Shown here in pieces: positions 1 through 9,340 of a stretch of DNA of 64,000 bases. Within the stretch, counting starts at the first letter, position 1. Each line of letters opens with the position of its first letter. Source of the stretch: an uncultured Arthrobacter sp. (GTDB taxonomy: Bacteria > Actinomycetota > Actinomycetes > Actinomycetales > Micrococcaceae); the NCBI RefSeq assembly GCF_947493765.1, contig NZ_CANLSZ010000001.1, forward strand, positions 62,001 through 126,000, in the 5' to 3' direction. Made by a program: the position numbers and the translations under genes. The notes beneath the pieces are model-generated. The model had not been told where the DNA came from. It saw nothing but the letters and a program-made list of their open reading frames with translations, and made no database searches.

Positions 1-234
1 CGCAAGGGCTCGGACGATCTCGACGGGCTGCTGCGCAGTGCCGCGACCGTGCGCGTCGACACCGCCCTCGCCGATCTGATCACCGCCGCCGCGGAGAGCC
101 CTGCGGCACTGGCGGTGGTCGACGAGCACGGCAAGCTCCGCGGAGTGGTGCCGCGCGTCACCCTCCTCAACGCCCTCGGTGACCCCAACACGGTCGTCGA
201 GCACATAGGACCCGACCAGAAGGTGATGGCATGA
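1..234 (+). CDS. Glycine betaine/proline-type ABC transporter ATP-binding protein (C-terminal end, partial)
   Basis: The first 77 codons are open from the window edge and end in TGA. The residues resemble the C-terminal CBS half of ProV/OpuAA-type ATPases, with a segment ALAVVDEHGKLRGVVPRVTL typical of a CBS beta-alpha unit. In the family this CBS region senses ionic strength and the missing N-terminal part holds the Walker motifs. The stop overlaps the start of the permease gene by 4 nt (ATGA), so the two are translationally coupled. Identification rests on the CBS tail and on the permease and binding-protein genes that follow. Confidence 0.85.
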   Translation, partial: RKGSDDLDGLLRSAATVRVDTALADLITAAAESPAALAVVDEHGKLRGVVPRVTLLNALGDPNTVVEHIGPDQKVMA

Positions 235-1181
235 GCGTACCCACCAGTCAGTTCAGTGAGACCGGTGTGCCCCGGGTGCCGGTCGGCGACGGCATCGAGG
301 TCGTGTTCGACTGGGTGGACCACAACCTCGGCGCGTTCTTCGACTTGATCAGCGATGTGGTCTCCGGCGCTACCGGCGGGCTGGCCGATGGCCTGAACAC
401 TCTTCCTCCGTTGATCCTCGTGATCCTGTTCGCCGCCCTCGCCTGGCTGGTCAAGGACTGGAAGTTCGCGGTCGTGTCCTTCATCGGCCTGGCCTTCGTC
501 ATCAGCGTGGACCAGTGGGAGAACGCGATGGAGACTCTCGCCCTGGTGCTCGTCGCCACGATCATCGCACTCGTCATCGCCATACCCATCGGCTTGGCGG
601 CGGCACGCTCCGACTCTGTGAGCAACGCCGTTCGTCCCGTGATGGACCTCATGCAGACCATGCCCGCGTTCGTCTGGCTGGTACCCATGGTCACCCTGTT
701 CAGTATCGGCGTGGGACCAGGCGTGGTCGCCACCGTGATCTTCGCGCTGCCGCCCGGGGTCCGCCTGACCGAACTCGGGATCCGCCAGGTCGACGCCGAG
801 GTGGTCGAAGCCGGTCACGCCTTCGGCAGCTCACCCGGTCAGATCCTCCGCGGGATCCAGATTCCCCTGGCGCTGCCCACCATCATGGCCGGCGTCAACC
901 AGGTCATCATGCTGGCACTGTCGATGGCGGTGATCGCCGGACTCGTGGGCGCCGGAGGACTCGGCGGGGCCGTGACCTCCTCCATCTCCCAGCTCGACAT
1001 CGGCCTCGGCTTCGAGGCCGGCCTGTCGGTCGTGGTCCTGGCCATCTACCTGGACCGGACCACCGCGGCGGTGGGCGGCGGGGCAGCAGCCCGAGCCCGC
1101 CGCATCACCGGCGGCTTCGGCCGCATGCTCGGCCGGTCCCGCACCACCGCTGCCCCCGTCCCCGCGGGCAGCCCCACCTGA
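231..1181 (+). CDS. Glycine betaine/proline-type ABC transporter permease (ProW-like)
   Basis: A 316-residue integral membrane protein. The first ~55 residues are soluble, then hydrophobic helices start at LPPLILVILFAALAWLV. The conserved permease EAA loop is visible as EAGHAFGSSPGQILRGIQIP (about residues 196-215), where the ATPase would dock. The C-terminus is basic and Ala/Gly rich. The start ATG overlaps the ATPase stop. It forms the channel for uptake of a compatible solute such as glycine betaine or proline. Exact substrate is inferred from the family, not from the sequence. Confidence 0.93.
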   Translation: MSVPTSQFSETGVPRVPVGDGIEVVFDWVDHNLGAFFDLISDVVSGATGGLADGLNTLPPLILVILFAALAWLVKDWKFAVVSFIGLAFVISVDQWENAMETLALVLVATIIALVIAIPIGLAAARSDSVSNAVRPVMDLMQTMPAFVWLVPMVTLFSIGVGPGVVATVIFALPPGVRLTELGIRQVDAEVVEAGHAFGSSPGQILRGIQIPLALPTIMAGVNQVIMLALSMAVIAGLVGAGGLGGAVTSSISQLDIGLGFEAGLSVVVLAIYLDRTTAAVGGGAAARARRITGGFGRMLGRSRTTAAPVPAGSPT

Positions 1182-1247
1182 TCCCCCAGCTACTGCACGG
1201 GAACCCTCCACCAGCGGTTCCCTCCGATGAGAAAAGGAAGAAGAGCC

Positions 1248-2168
1248 ATGACGAAGACATTGCACGCACGTAATCTCGGCCTGTTCGCCGTCCTGACGAG
1301 CCTCACGCTCGGCGCCACCGCCTGCGGATCCGACAGCTCCGGCGACAGCGCCGGAGACAGCGCTTCGACCGGGGAGAACCAGACCATCGCCCTGGGCATC
1401 ATCCCCTCCTGGACCGACGGCCTGAGCACGGCCTACCTGTGGCAGGACATCCTCGAGGACGAGGGCTTCGAGGTGGAGATCACGGAGCTGAGCGAGGCGG
1501 CCCCGCTGTACACCGGGCTGTCCAACGGCGACGTGGACGTCTACCCCTCGGGTTGGCCCGACGCGACCCACGCCGAGTACATGGAGGAGTACGGGGACGA
1601 CATCGAGGATCTCGGTACCTACTACGACAACGCGAAGCTCACCTTCGCCGTCCCGGAGTACACCGACATCGCGTCGATCGCCGATCTGACGGGTAACGCC
1701 GACCAGTTCGACGGCAGGATCGTGGGAATCGAGCCAGGCGCGGGCCTCACCGCCGTCACCAAGGACAACGTGATGCCGACCTACGGGCTCGAGAGCGACT
1801 ACGAGCTGGTGGAGTCCTCCACCACCGCGATGCTCACCGAACTGCAGAGCGCCATCGACTCCGAGGAAGACATCGTGGTGACCCTGTGGAAGCCGTTCTG
1901 GGCCAACAGCGCCTTCCCGCTGAAGGACCTGGAGGACCCCGAGGGTGCGCTCGGTCCCGTGGAGGGCCTGCACACCCTCGCCCGCACGGGCTTCGCGGAG
2001 GACTTCCCCGAGGTGGCCGACATGATGGCCAACTTCACGCTCGACGACGAGCAGTACGGCCAGCTCGAGGACCTCGTGGTCAACGAGTTCGGCTCGGGCA
2101 AGGAGGCCGAGGCCGTGGACCAGTGGCTGGAGGAGAACCCCGACTTCGTCGACAGCCTCAAGAGCTGA
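1248..2168 (+). CDS. Glycine betaine/proline-type ABC transporter substrate-binding lipoprotein (ProX/OpuAC-like)
   Basis: A 306-residue lipoprotein. A signal peptide ends in the lipobox GATAC, giving a lipid-anchored Cys26, followed by a Ser/Gly/Asp linker. The mature part carries OpuAC features such as IIPSWTDGLSTAYLWQDIL and DVDVYPSGWPDATHAEYM, whose Trp and acidic residues in the family bind quaternary amines. I prefer ATG 1248, which has GGAAG 7 nt upstream, over an in-frame ATG at 1227 that lacks a ribosome site and would add seven basic residues. It completes the ATPase-permease-binding protein operon, and a strong terminator follows. Confidence 0.93.
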   Translation: MTKTLHARNLGLFAVLTSLTLGATACGSDSSGDSAGDSASTGENQTIALGIIPSWTDGLSTAYLWQDILEDEGFEVEITELSEAAPLYTGLSNGDVDVYPSGWPDATHAEYMEEYGDDIEDLGTYYDNAKLTFAVPEYTDIASIADLTGNADQFDGRIVGIEPGAGLTAVTKDNVMPTYGLESDYELVESSTTAMLTELQSAIDSEEDIVVTLWKPFWANSAFPLKDLEDPEGALGPVEGLHTLARTGFAEDFPEVADMMANFTLDDEQYGQLEDLVVNEFGSGKEAEAVDQWLEENPDFVDSLKS

Positions 2169-2180
2169 CCTGGGAGACGG

Positions 2181-2216
2181 AAGGAGGAGGGCCGGTGACC
2201 ACCGGCCCTCCTCCTT
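2181..2216. terminator. Bidirectional intrinsic terminator
   Basis: A perfect 16-bp inverted repeat (arms 2181-2196 and 2201-2216) around a GACC loop, between convergent genes for the transporter lipoprotein and the aldo/keto reductase. The tract after it on the plus strand is pyrimidine rich. Confidence 0.85.
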
Positions 2217-2270
2217 CTCTTCGTGCGTGTGCACTCTCTCGCCGGGAGAACGCCCCGGGGCCGCTGCCGG

Positions 2271-3227
2271 TCAGACGGGGAAGATCCGGTCCAGCTCCCG
2301 CAGATCCTCCGCCGACGGCGTCCAGTCCGCTGCGGCGGCGTTCTGCCGCACCTGCTCGGGCGACGTCGCTCCGGCGATCACGGAGCCGACGGACGGCTGG
2401 GCGGCCAACCAGGAAAAGGCGATCTGCACCTCGCTGACCTCCCGTTCCGCGGCGAAGCGGGAGTACGCCTCGAGCTGGTCCCAGTCGGCGGTCTCCAGCA
2501 GATTCTTCCGGGAGTGCGTCAGGCGGCTTCCCGCCGGCACCTCGTCCCGGCGGTACTTGCCGGTGAGGAGGCCGTTCGCGAGCGGGAAGTACGGCAGGAT
2601 GCCGAGTCCGTACGCCTCGGCGGCCGGCACCAGCTCACGCTCCAGCCGGCGGTCCAGCAGGCTGTAGGGATTCTGCGCCGAGATGAAGGGCGTGTAGCCG
2701 CCGCTGCGAGCAGTGAACTCGGCCTCCGCCACCTGCCAGCCCGAGAAATTCGAGTGTCCCAGATAGCGCACCTTCCCACTGGTGACGAGATCGTCGAGGG
2801 CGGCCAGGGTCTCCTCGATCGGCGTCAGGACGTCCGGGGTGTGGTACTGGTACAGGTCGATCCACTCGGTACCGAGGCGACGCAGCGAGGCTTCCGCTGC
2901 CCGGACGATGTAACGGCGCGATCCGCGCGCATCCCAGTCCGGCCCGTTGACGCCGTCCATGTCGAGCCCGAACTTCGTGGCGAGGACGACGTCGTCGCGC
3001 CGGGAACCGAGGGCCCTGCCGAGCTGGACCTCGCTCACCCCCGGCGCCCTGCCGTACATGTCGGCGACGTCGAAGAGCGTGATGCCGGCGTCGATCGCGG
3101 CGTGGACGACGGCGTCGGTCCCTTCCTGCGACTCGGAGGTGGTGCCGGCCCTGCCCAGGTTGTTGCAGCCGAGCCCGACGGTGGAAACGCTGAGTCCGGA
3201 GGAGCCCAGTCTGCTGTAGGTCATCAT
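2271..3227 (-). CDS. Aldo/keto reductase
   Basis: A 318-residue NADPH-dependent carbonyl reductase of the aldo/keto reductase superfamily (TIM barrel). The catalytic tetrad can be placed as Asp53, Tyr58 (DVADMYG), Lys85 (LATKFG) and His129 (YQYHTPD). The C-terminal cofactor region includes GSVIAGATSPEQVRQN, the usual phosphate-binding segment. The protein resembles AKR11/YajO-like general stress reductases. ATG 3227 lies exactly 6 nt after a TAGGTT hexamer, so the mRNA is probably leaderless. The gene is monocistronic; physiological substrate unknown. Confidence 0.92.
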   Translation of the reverse strand: MMTYSRLGSSGLSVSTVGLGCNNLGRAGTTSESQEGTDAVVHAAIDAGITLFDVADMYGRAPGVSEVQLGRALGSRRDDVVLATKFGLDMDGVNGPDWDARGSRRYIVRAAEASLRRLGTEWIDLYQYHTPDVLTPIEETLAALDDLVTSGKVRYLGHSNFSGWQVAEAEFTARSGGYTPFISAQNPYSLLDRRLERELVPAAEAYGLGILPYFPLANGLLTGKYRRDEVPAGSRLTHSRKNLLETADWDQLEAYSRFAAEREVSEVQIAFSWLAAQPSVGSVIAGATSPEQVRQNAAAADWTPSAEDLRELDRIFPV

Positions 3228-3239
3228 GGTCCCAACCTA
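3228..3239 (-). promoter_or_regulatory. Leaderless -10 element of the aldo/keto reductase gene
   Basis: TAGGTT at 3239-3234 is followed by six bases and then the ATG. This places the transcription start at or beside the A of the start codon. No ribosome site is present. Confidence 0.55.
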
Positions 3240-3280
3240 CCAACACCGTTGCCCCGGGCACACGATCCGGCGCGCGGGGC

Positions 3281-3697
3281 TCAGGCGAACCAGATTCCGA
3301 TCTCGCGCTCGGCCGACTCCGCCGAGTCCGAGCCGTGGACCAGGTTCTGCTGGACCTTGACGCCCCAGTCGCGCCCCAGGTCGCCGCGGATGGTGCCCGG
3401 CGCCGCCGCCGTGGGTTCCGTGGCGCCGGCGAGGGAGCGGAGGCCCTCGATGACGCGCTGTCCCTCGAACACCGCCGCCACGACGGGTCCGCTCAGCATG
3501 AACTCGACGAGCGGCTCGAAGAAGGGCTTGCCGGCGTGCTCGGCGTAGTGCTGCTCGAGCAGCTCGCGCGTGGCGTGCACCTGCTTGAGTTCGGCGATGC
3601 TGTAGCCCTTGGCCTCGATCCGCGCCAGGATGGTCCCGGTCAGCCCGCGGGCTACGCCGTCGGGCTTGACGAGGACGAGGGTGCGCTCGGTGGTCAT
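3281..3697 (-). CDS. ndk: Nucleoside diphosphate kinase
   Basis: A 138-residue enzyme of normal family length that transfers the gamma phosphate of ATP to NDPs by a ping-pong mechanism. The phosphorylated histidine is His121 in NLVHGSDS, and the start [14 protein letters not shown] is the family signature. ATG 3697 is preceded by AGGAG, so a long upstream in-frame extension is not used. It lies downstream of ileS-folC-DUF4233, an order also found in mycobacteria for folC-DUF4233-ndk. A TAGAAT hexamer at 3759-3754 could give ndk its own promoter. Confidence 0.98.
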   Translation of the reverse strand: MTTERTLVLVKPDGVARGLTGTILARIEAKGYSIAELKQVHATRELLEQHYAEHAGKPFFEPLVEFMLSGPVVAAVFEGQRVIEGLRSLAGATEPTAAAPGTIRGDLGRDWGVKVQQNLVHGSDSAESAEREIGIWFA

Positions 3698-3768
3698 GTG
3701 ATCTCCTGGCTCTGCGGCGTCGGTGATGCCGCGATGGTTGGGTGCTTGGTCAGATTCTACCGACGGAC

Positions 3769-4200
3769 TCACTCGGGGTTCGCCTTCTCCCACTCGGCCT
3801 GCAGCCTGTCGCGTTCCACGTTCTCCCGGTCCACGCGGGTGCCCTGGCGGATGCCGTAGAGCCAGGTCACGGCGAACGCGGCACCCACCAGGAACATGGT
3901 GGGCTCCAGGAAACCGCCGGCGATGATGACCAGCTGTAGGAACCAGCCGAGGCCGATCCCCCATCGCTTCGTCACCACGGCGCAGGTGAGGATCAGGACG
4001 ACGCTGAGGATCAGTCCCGACGTCAGGATCAGCACGGGGCTGATCTCGTCGCGTCTGAGCCCGAGGACGGCCAGGGTCGCGAAGAACACCACGAACGCCT
4101 CGAGCGCCAGGACCGTCGAGGCGAACAGGACCTTCGTGGACCGGCGCTTCCGGGGCATTCCGGGCCGCCACTCGCGCTGCGCCCTCGTCATGCGTGCCAT
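3769..4200 (-). CDS. DUF4233 family membrane protein
   Basis: A 143-residue protein with a basic N-terminus (RRKRRSTK-like), about three to four transmembrane helices (for example [20 protein letters not shown] and [20 protein letters not shown]), and a charged C-terminal tail. It matches the actinobacterial DUF4233 family, which sits between folC and ndk. ATG 4200 begins 8 nt downstream of the folC stop, so the genes are coupled. Function is unknown, and the conserved link with folC is the only hint. Confidence 0.88.
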   Translation of the reverse strand: MARMTRAQREWRPGMPRKRRSTKVLFASTVLALEAFVVFFATLAVLGLRRDEISPVLILTSGLILSVVLILTCAVVTKRWGIGLGWFLQLVIIAGGFLEPTMFLVGAAFAVTWLYGIRQGTRVDRENVERDRLQAEWEKANPE

Positions 4201-4208
4201 GGCGGTAC

Positions 4209-5615
4209 CTACTTCCCCAGCAACGTTCGGGTTTCGCCGATCACGGTGATGGAGCCGGTCACGAGGATCCCGCCGGCGAGGTCGTTGTTCTCCTCCGCCT
4301 TCATCACGGCCCACTCCAGGGCGTCGTCGAGCCCCGGGAGGATGGTGATGTTCTCCTCGGCGAATCCGGCGGCGAGGGCTGCCTGCAGGAGATCCGCTGC
4401 GGGCACGGAGCGCGGGGACGTGGACTGCGTGAGGCAGAGGTCCTCGAGCATCCCGCCGAGCTCCTCGTGCAGTTCCGCGAGCATCCCGGCCGCGTCCTTG
4501 TCCTGCAGCGCCCCGATCACCAGGACCAGGCGCGAGAAGTCGAAGGCCTCCTTGATGCCCTTCGCTGCGGCACGGGCACCGGCCGGGTTGTGCGCGGCGT
4601 CGACGATGATGCTCGGGGCGGTGCGGACCACCTCGAGACGGCCGGGTGAGGTGACGGCGCGCAGGCCGTTGCGCACGAGCGTCGTGTCCAGCTCCCGCTC
4701 GCCACCGCCGAGGAAGGCCTCCACCGCGGCGACGGCCAGCGCGGCGTTCTCCGCCTGGTGCTCGCCGTGCAGCGGGACCAGCAGCTCGCCGTAGCGACCC
4801 GCGAGGCCGCTGAGCGACACCACCTGTCCGCCGACGGCGATCGCCCTGGACTCGACGCCGAACTCGATGCCCTCGAAGCGGAACTCCGCGCCGACCTCCT
4901 GCGCCCGCTCCAGGAGGACCTGCGCGGCGTCGCGGGGCTGGACGGCACTGACGAGGAAGGCGCCGGGCTTGACGATGCCGGCCTTCTCCAGGGCGATGTC
5001 CTCCACCGTGTCCCCGAGGAGATCCGTGTGGTCGAGGGAGATGGGCGTGATGACGGCCACCTGGCCGTCGCCCACGTTGGTGGCGTCCGTGACCCCGCCG
5101 AGTCCCACCTCGATCACGCCGACGTCGATCGGCTCGTCGGCGAAGATGGCGAACGCGAGGATGGTGATGCACTCGAAGTAGGTCAGGCGTGTTTCCCCGG
5201 CGAGGAGGAGCTCGCCGTCGACGATGTCCAGGTACGGCTTGATCTCGTCCCACACGCGGACGAACGTCTCGTCCGCGACCGACTCCCCGTCGATGCTGAT
5301 GCGCTCGGTCACCCGCGACAGGTGGGGGCTGGTGTAGCGGCCCGTGCGCAGATCGTGCGCCAGCAGGATGCTCTCGATCATCCGGGCGGTCGAGGTCTTC
5401 CCGTTGGTCCCCGTGATGTGGATGATCGGGAAGGCCCGGTTCGGCTCCCCGAGAATCTCCATGGCCCGGTGCAGCGGAGCCATCCGGGGTTCCATCCTGT
5501 CCTCCGGGGCGCGGCTGAGCAGCTCGGCGTAGACGCTCTCCACGGAGAAGGCGTCGTGATCCGGCCGCTCGATCCCGGCGCTGCCGGTGTCGGTGGTGCC
5601 GTTCGTGTCATCCAT
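4209..5615 (-). CDS. folC: Bifunctional folylpolyglutamate synthase/dihydrofolate synthase
   Basis: A 468-residue Mur-ligase-family enzyme that makes dihydrofolate from dihydropteroate and glutamate and adds further glutamates to folates. The ATP loop is TGTNGKTST at residues 68-76, with the metal and substrate segment [16 protein letters not shown] and the C-terminal ligase motif DAAHNPAGA. The start overlaps the ileS stop by 8 nt, so translation is probably coupled to the T-box-controlled ileS mRNA. Confidence 0.97.
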   Translation of the reverse strand: MDDTNGTTDTGSAGIERPDHDAFSVESVYAELLSRAPEDRMEPRMAPLHRAMEILGEPNRAFPIIHITGTNGKTSTARMIESILLAHDLRTGRYTSPHLSRVTERISIDGESVADETFVRVWDEIKPYLDIVDGELLLAGETRLTYFECITILAFAIFADEPIDVGVIEVGLGGVTDATNVGDGQVAVITPISLDHTDLLGDTVEDIALEKAGIVKPGAFLVSAVQPRDAAQVLLERAQEVGAEFRFEGIEFGVESRAIAVGGQVVSLSGLAGRYGELLVPLHGEHQAENAALAVAAVEAFLGGGERELDTTLVRNGLRAVTSPGRLEVVRTAPSIIVDAAHNPAGARAAAKGIKEAFDFSRLVLVIGALQDKDAAGMLAELHEELGGMLEDLCLTQSTSPRSVPAADLLQAALAAGFAEENITILPGLDDALEWAVMKAEENNDLAGGILVTGSITVIGETRTLLGK

Positions 5616-8600
5616 GCACTGACTCCTGTTGCTCGACGGTGACCTTCTCGACGGTGATGGCGAAGTCGCCGTCGGCGTCCTCGTCGGCGATGATGCGCAG
5701 CCGGACGGTCAGGGTCTCCGCACTGATCAGCTCCGCGTTCGCCTCCAGTGCGGCGACCTGCGCGGGTGCCACGCCGATGACGGTGCTGATGCGATCGCTG
5801 ATGCGCAGATCCGCGTCGCGGCGTGCCTGCTGCACGGCGCGGATCGCGTCCCGTGCGGTGCCCTCGGCCGCGAGCTCGTCCGTGACCTCGGTGTCGAGCA
5901 CGAGGAAGCCGCCACCGGGAAGCACCGTCACGGCCTTCGACTCGGCCTCGGTGCCCGTCACGACGGTGTCGAGCGTGTATTCGTATGGTTCGAGCACCAG
6001 GCCGCCGACGACGACCCCGCCGTCGTCGTCCACGTGCCACTCCCCCGCCTTCGAGGCCTTGATGGCGGTCTGCACGTTCCTGCCCAGGCGCGGTCCGGCG
6101 GCGCGCGCGTCGACCACGAGGCGCTGGGTGATCCCGAACTCCGACGGATCCGCGTCTGCCGAGTCGACGAGCCGCACCTCCTTGAGATTGAGCTCGTCGG
6201 CGATGATGGAGCGGTACTGGCCCCCGAGATCCGTGGCGCCGGGAGCGACGACGGTCAGCTCCCGCAGGGGCAACCGGACGCGCAGGTTGGCGGCCTTCCG
6301 CAGGCTCGAGCCGACCGAACACACCTGGCGGGTGCGGTCCATCCGCTCCACGAGCTCAGGGTCGGCCGGGAACGACGTCGTGTCCGGCCAGTCGGTCAGG
6401 TGCACCGAGCGTCCGCCGGTGAGCCCGCGCCAGATCTCCTCGGTGACGAGCGGCAGCAGCGGCGCCGCGACACGGCACACGGTCTCCAGACACGTGTAGA
6501 GCACGTCGAAGGCGTCCGTGTCCTCGTCGAAGAAGCGCTGGCGGCTCCGCCGCACGTACCAGTTGGTCAGGGTGTCCAGGTACCGGCGCAGGGACTCGCA
6601 GGCCTCGCTGATGGTGAAGGCGTCCAGCGCCTCCGTGAGATCGCGCACCAGGTTGCCGGTATTCGCGAGGATGTACCGGTCGATCGGTTCGGCGAGGTCC
6701 GCGGCGGCCCCCGGCGTGACGGTCCTCGCCTCGTAGCCCGCGCCGTCGAAGGCCGCGTTGGTGTACAGGCCGAAGAAGTGCCAGACGTTCCACAGCGGCA
6801 GGATCACCTGGCGGACGCCGTCGCGGATGCCCTGCTCGGTGACCACCAGATTGCCGCCCCTGAGGATGGGCGAGGCCATGAGGAACCACCGCATGGCATC
6901 GGAGCCGTCGCGGTCGAAGACCTCGGAGACGTCCGGGTAGTTCTTCAGGCTCTTGGACATCTTCTGGCCGTCGGAACCGAGGACGATCCCGTGGCTGATG
7001 ACGTTCCGGAACGCCGGGCGGTCGAACAGGGCGGTGGAGAGGATGTGTAGCATGTAGAACCAGCCGCGCGTCTGCCCGATGTACTCCACGATGAAATCGG
7101 CAGGATGGTGGGTCTGGAACCACTGCTCGTTCTCGAACGGGTAGTGCACCTGGGCGTACGGCATGGACCCGGAGTCGAACCAGACGTCCAGGACGTCCTC
7201 GACGCGGCGCATGGTCGACCGGCCGGTGGGATCGTCCGGATTGGGACGTGTCAGCTCGTCGATGAAGGGTCGGTGGAGGTCCACCTCGCCCTCGTGGTTG
7301 ACGGGCAGCCGGCCGAAGTCGGCCTGCAGCTCGGCGAGGGAGCCGTAGACATCGGTACGCGGGTACTCGGGGTCGTCGGACTGCCACACCGGGATGGGGC
7401 TGCCCCAGAACCGGTTCCGGCTGATGGACCAGTCGCGCGCGTTCGAGAGCCAGGTGCCGAACTGGCCGTCCTTCACGTTGCCCGGGATCCACGTGATGTC
7501 CTGGTTGAGTTCGACCATGCGGTCGCGGATCCTGGTGACCTCCACGTACCAGGAGGACACGGCGCGGTAGATGAGCGGATTGCGGCAGCGCCAGCAGTGC
7601 GGATAGCTGTGGACGTAGCTGGACTGGCGGATCAGGCGGTCCCCCGCCTTCAGGACGCGCGTGATGACGCGGTTCGCCTCGAAGACCTGCAGTCCGGCGA
7701 TCCCCTCCAGCGGGCCCCGGGAGAACAGGGGCAGGAACCGGGCCTTCTCGTCGACCGAGAGGATCACCTGGATGCCGGCCTGCTCGCAGACCGCCTGGTC
7801 CTCCTCGCCGTAGGCGGGTGCCTGGTGCACCAGCCCGGTGCCGTCCGTCGTCGTGACGTAGTCGGCGACGAGGATGCGGAATGCGTTCCGATAGCCGCCC
7901 TCCTCGGGATCGGCGAGGTAGTCCCAGAGCGGTTCGTAGGTGAGCCCCTCGAGCTCGGCGCCGAGGTGGCGGGAGGTGATCGCCTCACGTGCGGCAGCCG
8001 CATCGGCGAAGCCGAGATCCTTCGCATAGTTGCCCAGGAGATCCTCGGCGATGAGATAGCGCCGTGGAGCGTCGTCGCCTGCGGCGTCCACCACCACATA
8101 GGTGATACCCGGTCCGACGGCCAGCGCCGCGTTGGTCGGCAGGGTCCACGGCGTGGTGGTCCAGGCCAGTGCCTCCACCCCGGCGAGCTGCCGGGACAGC
8201 CCGGTGGTGCCCGCGCGGAGCGGGAAGGAGACGGTGACGGTCTGGTCCTGGCGGTCCTGGTAGACGTCCTCGTCCATGCGGAGCTCGTGGTTGGACAGCG
8301 GTGTCTCGTCGTTCCAGCAGTACGGCAGTACCCGGTACCCGCTGTAGGTGAGGCCCTTCTGGTGCAGGGTCTTGAACGCCCAGAGGACGGATTCCATGTA
8401 CTCCGGGTTGAGGGTCTTGTAGTCGTTGTCGAAGTCCACCCAGCGGGCCTGGCGGGTCACGTAGTCGCGCCACTGGTCGGCGTACTTCATGACCGAGGCA
8501 CGGGAGGCGTCGTTGAACCTGTCGATCCCCATGGCGAGGATCTGCTGCTTGTCCGTCATGCCGAGCTGCTTCATGGCCTCGAGCTCGGCCGGCAGTCCGT

Positions 8601-8934
8601 GGGTGTCCCAGCCGAAGCGCCGCTCCACGCGGTGCCCGCGCTGCGTCTGGTAGCGGGCCACGAGGTCCTTGGCGTAGCCGGTGAGCAGATGACCGTAGTG
8701 CGGCAGTCCGTTGGCGAAGGGCGGTCCGTCGTAGAACACGAACTCGTTGGACCCGTCCACGCCGGCATCCCGCGCGTCGATCGAGGCCTGGAAGGTGCCG
8801 TCCTGCTGCCAGTAGTCGAGCACTCGTTCCTCGAGCTCGGAGAGGCGCGGCGAGGCACTGGTGCCGGTGGAGGCGCGCTGGCCGTCCTGGGACTCCAGTG
8901 CGGGGGAGACTGCTTTGGGGTAGATCTGCGGCAT
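5608..8934 (-). CDS. ileS: Isoleucine--tRNA ligase
   Basis: A 1108-residue class I aminoacyl-tRNA synthetase charging tRNA-Ile. The HIGH motif is PHYGH (residues 79-83) and the KMSKS loop lies near residue 657. Between them is the large editing domain, and the C-terminal part holds the anticodon-binding and DUF5915-like segments of the eukaryote-like IleS type. ATG 8934 has AGGA about 10 nt upstream; an in-frame ATG at 8943 overlaps that site and is less likely. A T-box leader upstream controls expression by tRNA-Ile charging. Confidence 0.97.
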   Translation of the reverse strand: MPQIYPKAVSPALESQDGQRASTGTSASPRLSELEERVLDYWQQDGTFQASIDARDAGVDGSNEFVFYDGPPFANGLPHYGHLLTGYAKDLVARYQTQRGHRVERRFGWDTHGLPAELEAMKQLGMTDKQQILAMGIDRFNDASRASVMKYADQWRDYVTRQARWVDFDNDYKTLNPEYMESVLWAFKTLHQKGLTYSGYRVLPYCWNDETPLSNHELRMDEDVYQDRQDQTVTVSFPLRAGTTGLSRQLAGVEALAWTTTPWTLPTNAALAVGPGITYVVVDAAGDDAPRRYLIAEDLLGNYAKDLGFADAAAAREAITSRHLGAELEGLTYEPLWDYLADPEEGGYRNAFRILVADYVTTTDGTGLVHQAPAYGEEDQAVCEQAGIQVILSVDEKARFLPLFSRGPLEGIAGLQVFEANRVITRVLKAGDRLIRQSSYVHSYPHCWRCRNPLIYRAVSSWYVEVTRIRDRMVELNQDITWIPGNVKDGQFGTWLSNARDWSISRNRFWGSPIPVWQSDDPEYPRTDVYGSLAELQADFGRLPVNHEGEVDLHRPFIDELTRPNPDDPTGRSTMRRVEDVLDVWFDSGSMPYAQVHYPFENEQWFQTHHPADFIVEYIGQTRGWFYMLHILSTALFDRPAFRNVISHGIVLGSDGQKMSKSLKNYPDVSEVFDRDGSDAMRWFLMASPILRGGNLVVTEQGIRDGVRQVILPLWNVWHFFGLYTNAAFDGAGYEARTVTPGAAADLAEPIDRYILANTGNLVRDLTEALDAFTISEACESLRRYLDTLTNWYVRRSRQRFFDEDTDAFDVLYTCLETVCRVAAPLLPLVTEEIWRGLTGGRSVHLTDWPDTTSFPADPELVERMDRTRQVCSVGSSLRKAANLRVRLPLRELTVVAPGATDLGGQYRSIIADELNLKEVRLVDSADADPSEFGITQRLVVDARAAGPRLGRNVQTAIKASKAGEWHVDDDGGVVVGGLVLEPYEYTLDTVVTGTEAESKAVTVLPGGGFLVLDTEVTDELAAEGTARDAIRAVQQARRDADLRISDRISTVIGVAPAQVAALEANAELISAETLTVRLRIIADEDADGDFAITVEKVTVEQQESVHG

Positions 8935-8943
8935 GGTTCTCAT

Positions 8944-9216
8944 CCTGTGTGCGGCGGCGGGTGGAGCAGGAGTCCTGCCGTGAGGACGGGTGCCGTCTCG
9001 CCCGCCACCGGCTGCCTGACCGGGTGCGGGGTCCTGGACCCGCGGTACCACCTCACTTGCCGCCGTCGCCCCCGGCGCCGCTGACCGCGGACGCTGCGGG
9101 CGGGAGGAAGCCGCTCGTTCGGGCTGTGACGGGCCGTCCCGTCCGGTTCTACGGGCCGCCCTGCTGGCCGGCCTTCTTCCGGAAGCTCGCCGGTGATTGC
9201 CGGGTCGGTGCTTGTG
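8944..9216 (-). promoter_or_regulatory. Isoleucine T-box leader (translational type)
   Basis: Read on the minus strand, the leader contains the T-box core AGGTGGTACCGCG at 9053-9041, whose TGG bulge pairs with uncharged tRNA NCCA. It also has a short stem I with ATC at 9197-9195 in GGCAATCACCGGCGAGC, which fits an isoleucine specifier. Near the gene, GCAGGACTCCTGC can form a hairpin close to the ribosome site, and no U-tract terminator is present. This agrees with the actinobacterial class in which the T-box controls translation. Stem boundaries are approximate. Confidence 0.88.
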
Positions 9217-9221
9217 CCCCG

Positions 9222-9251
9222 ATTCTAGCCCGGCGCGGAATCCGTTGTCGA
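9222..9251 (-). promoter_or_regulatory. ileS promoter
   Basis: TAGAAT at 9227-9222 is a good -10 element, and TCGACA about 18 bp upstream is a fair -35. The inferred start, near 9216, fits the beginning of the T-box leader. Confidence 0.6.
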
Positions 9252-9340
9252 AAGCACGGCACGCCGGGTGGCGGGCCGTGCGCCGCGGTGCGGGTCTGGC
9301 ACGCTGGGACGGAACCCGACCACGACCGGATGGATGCCAC

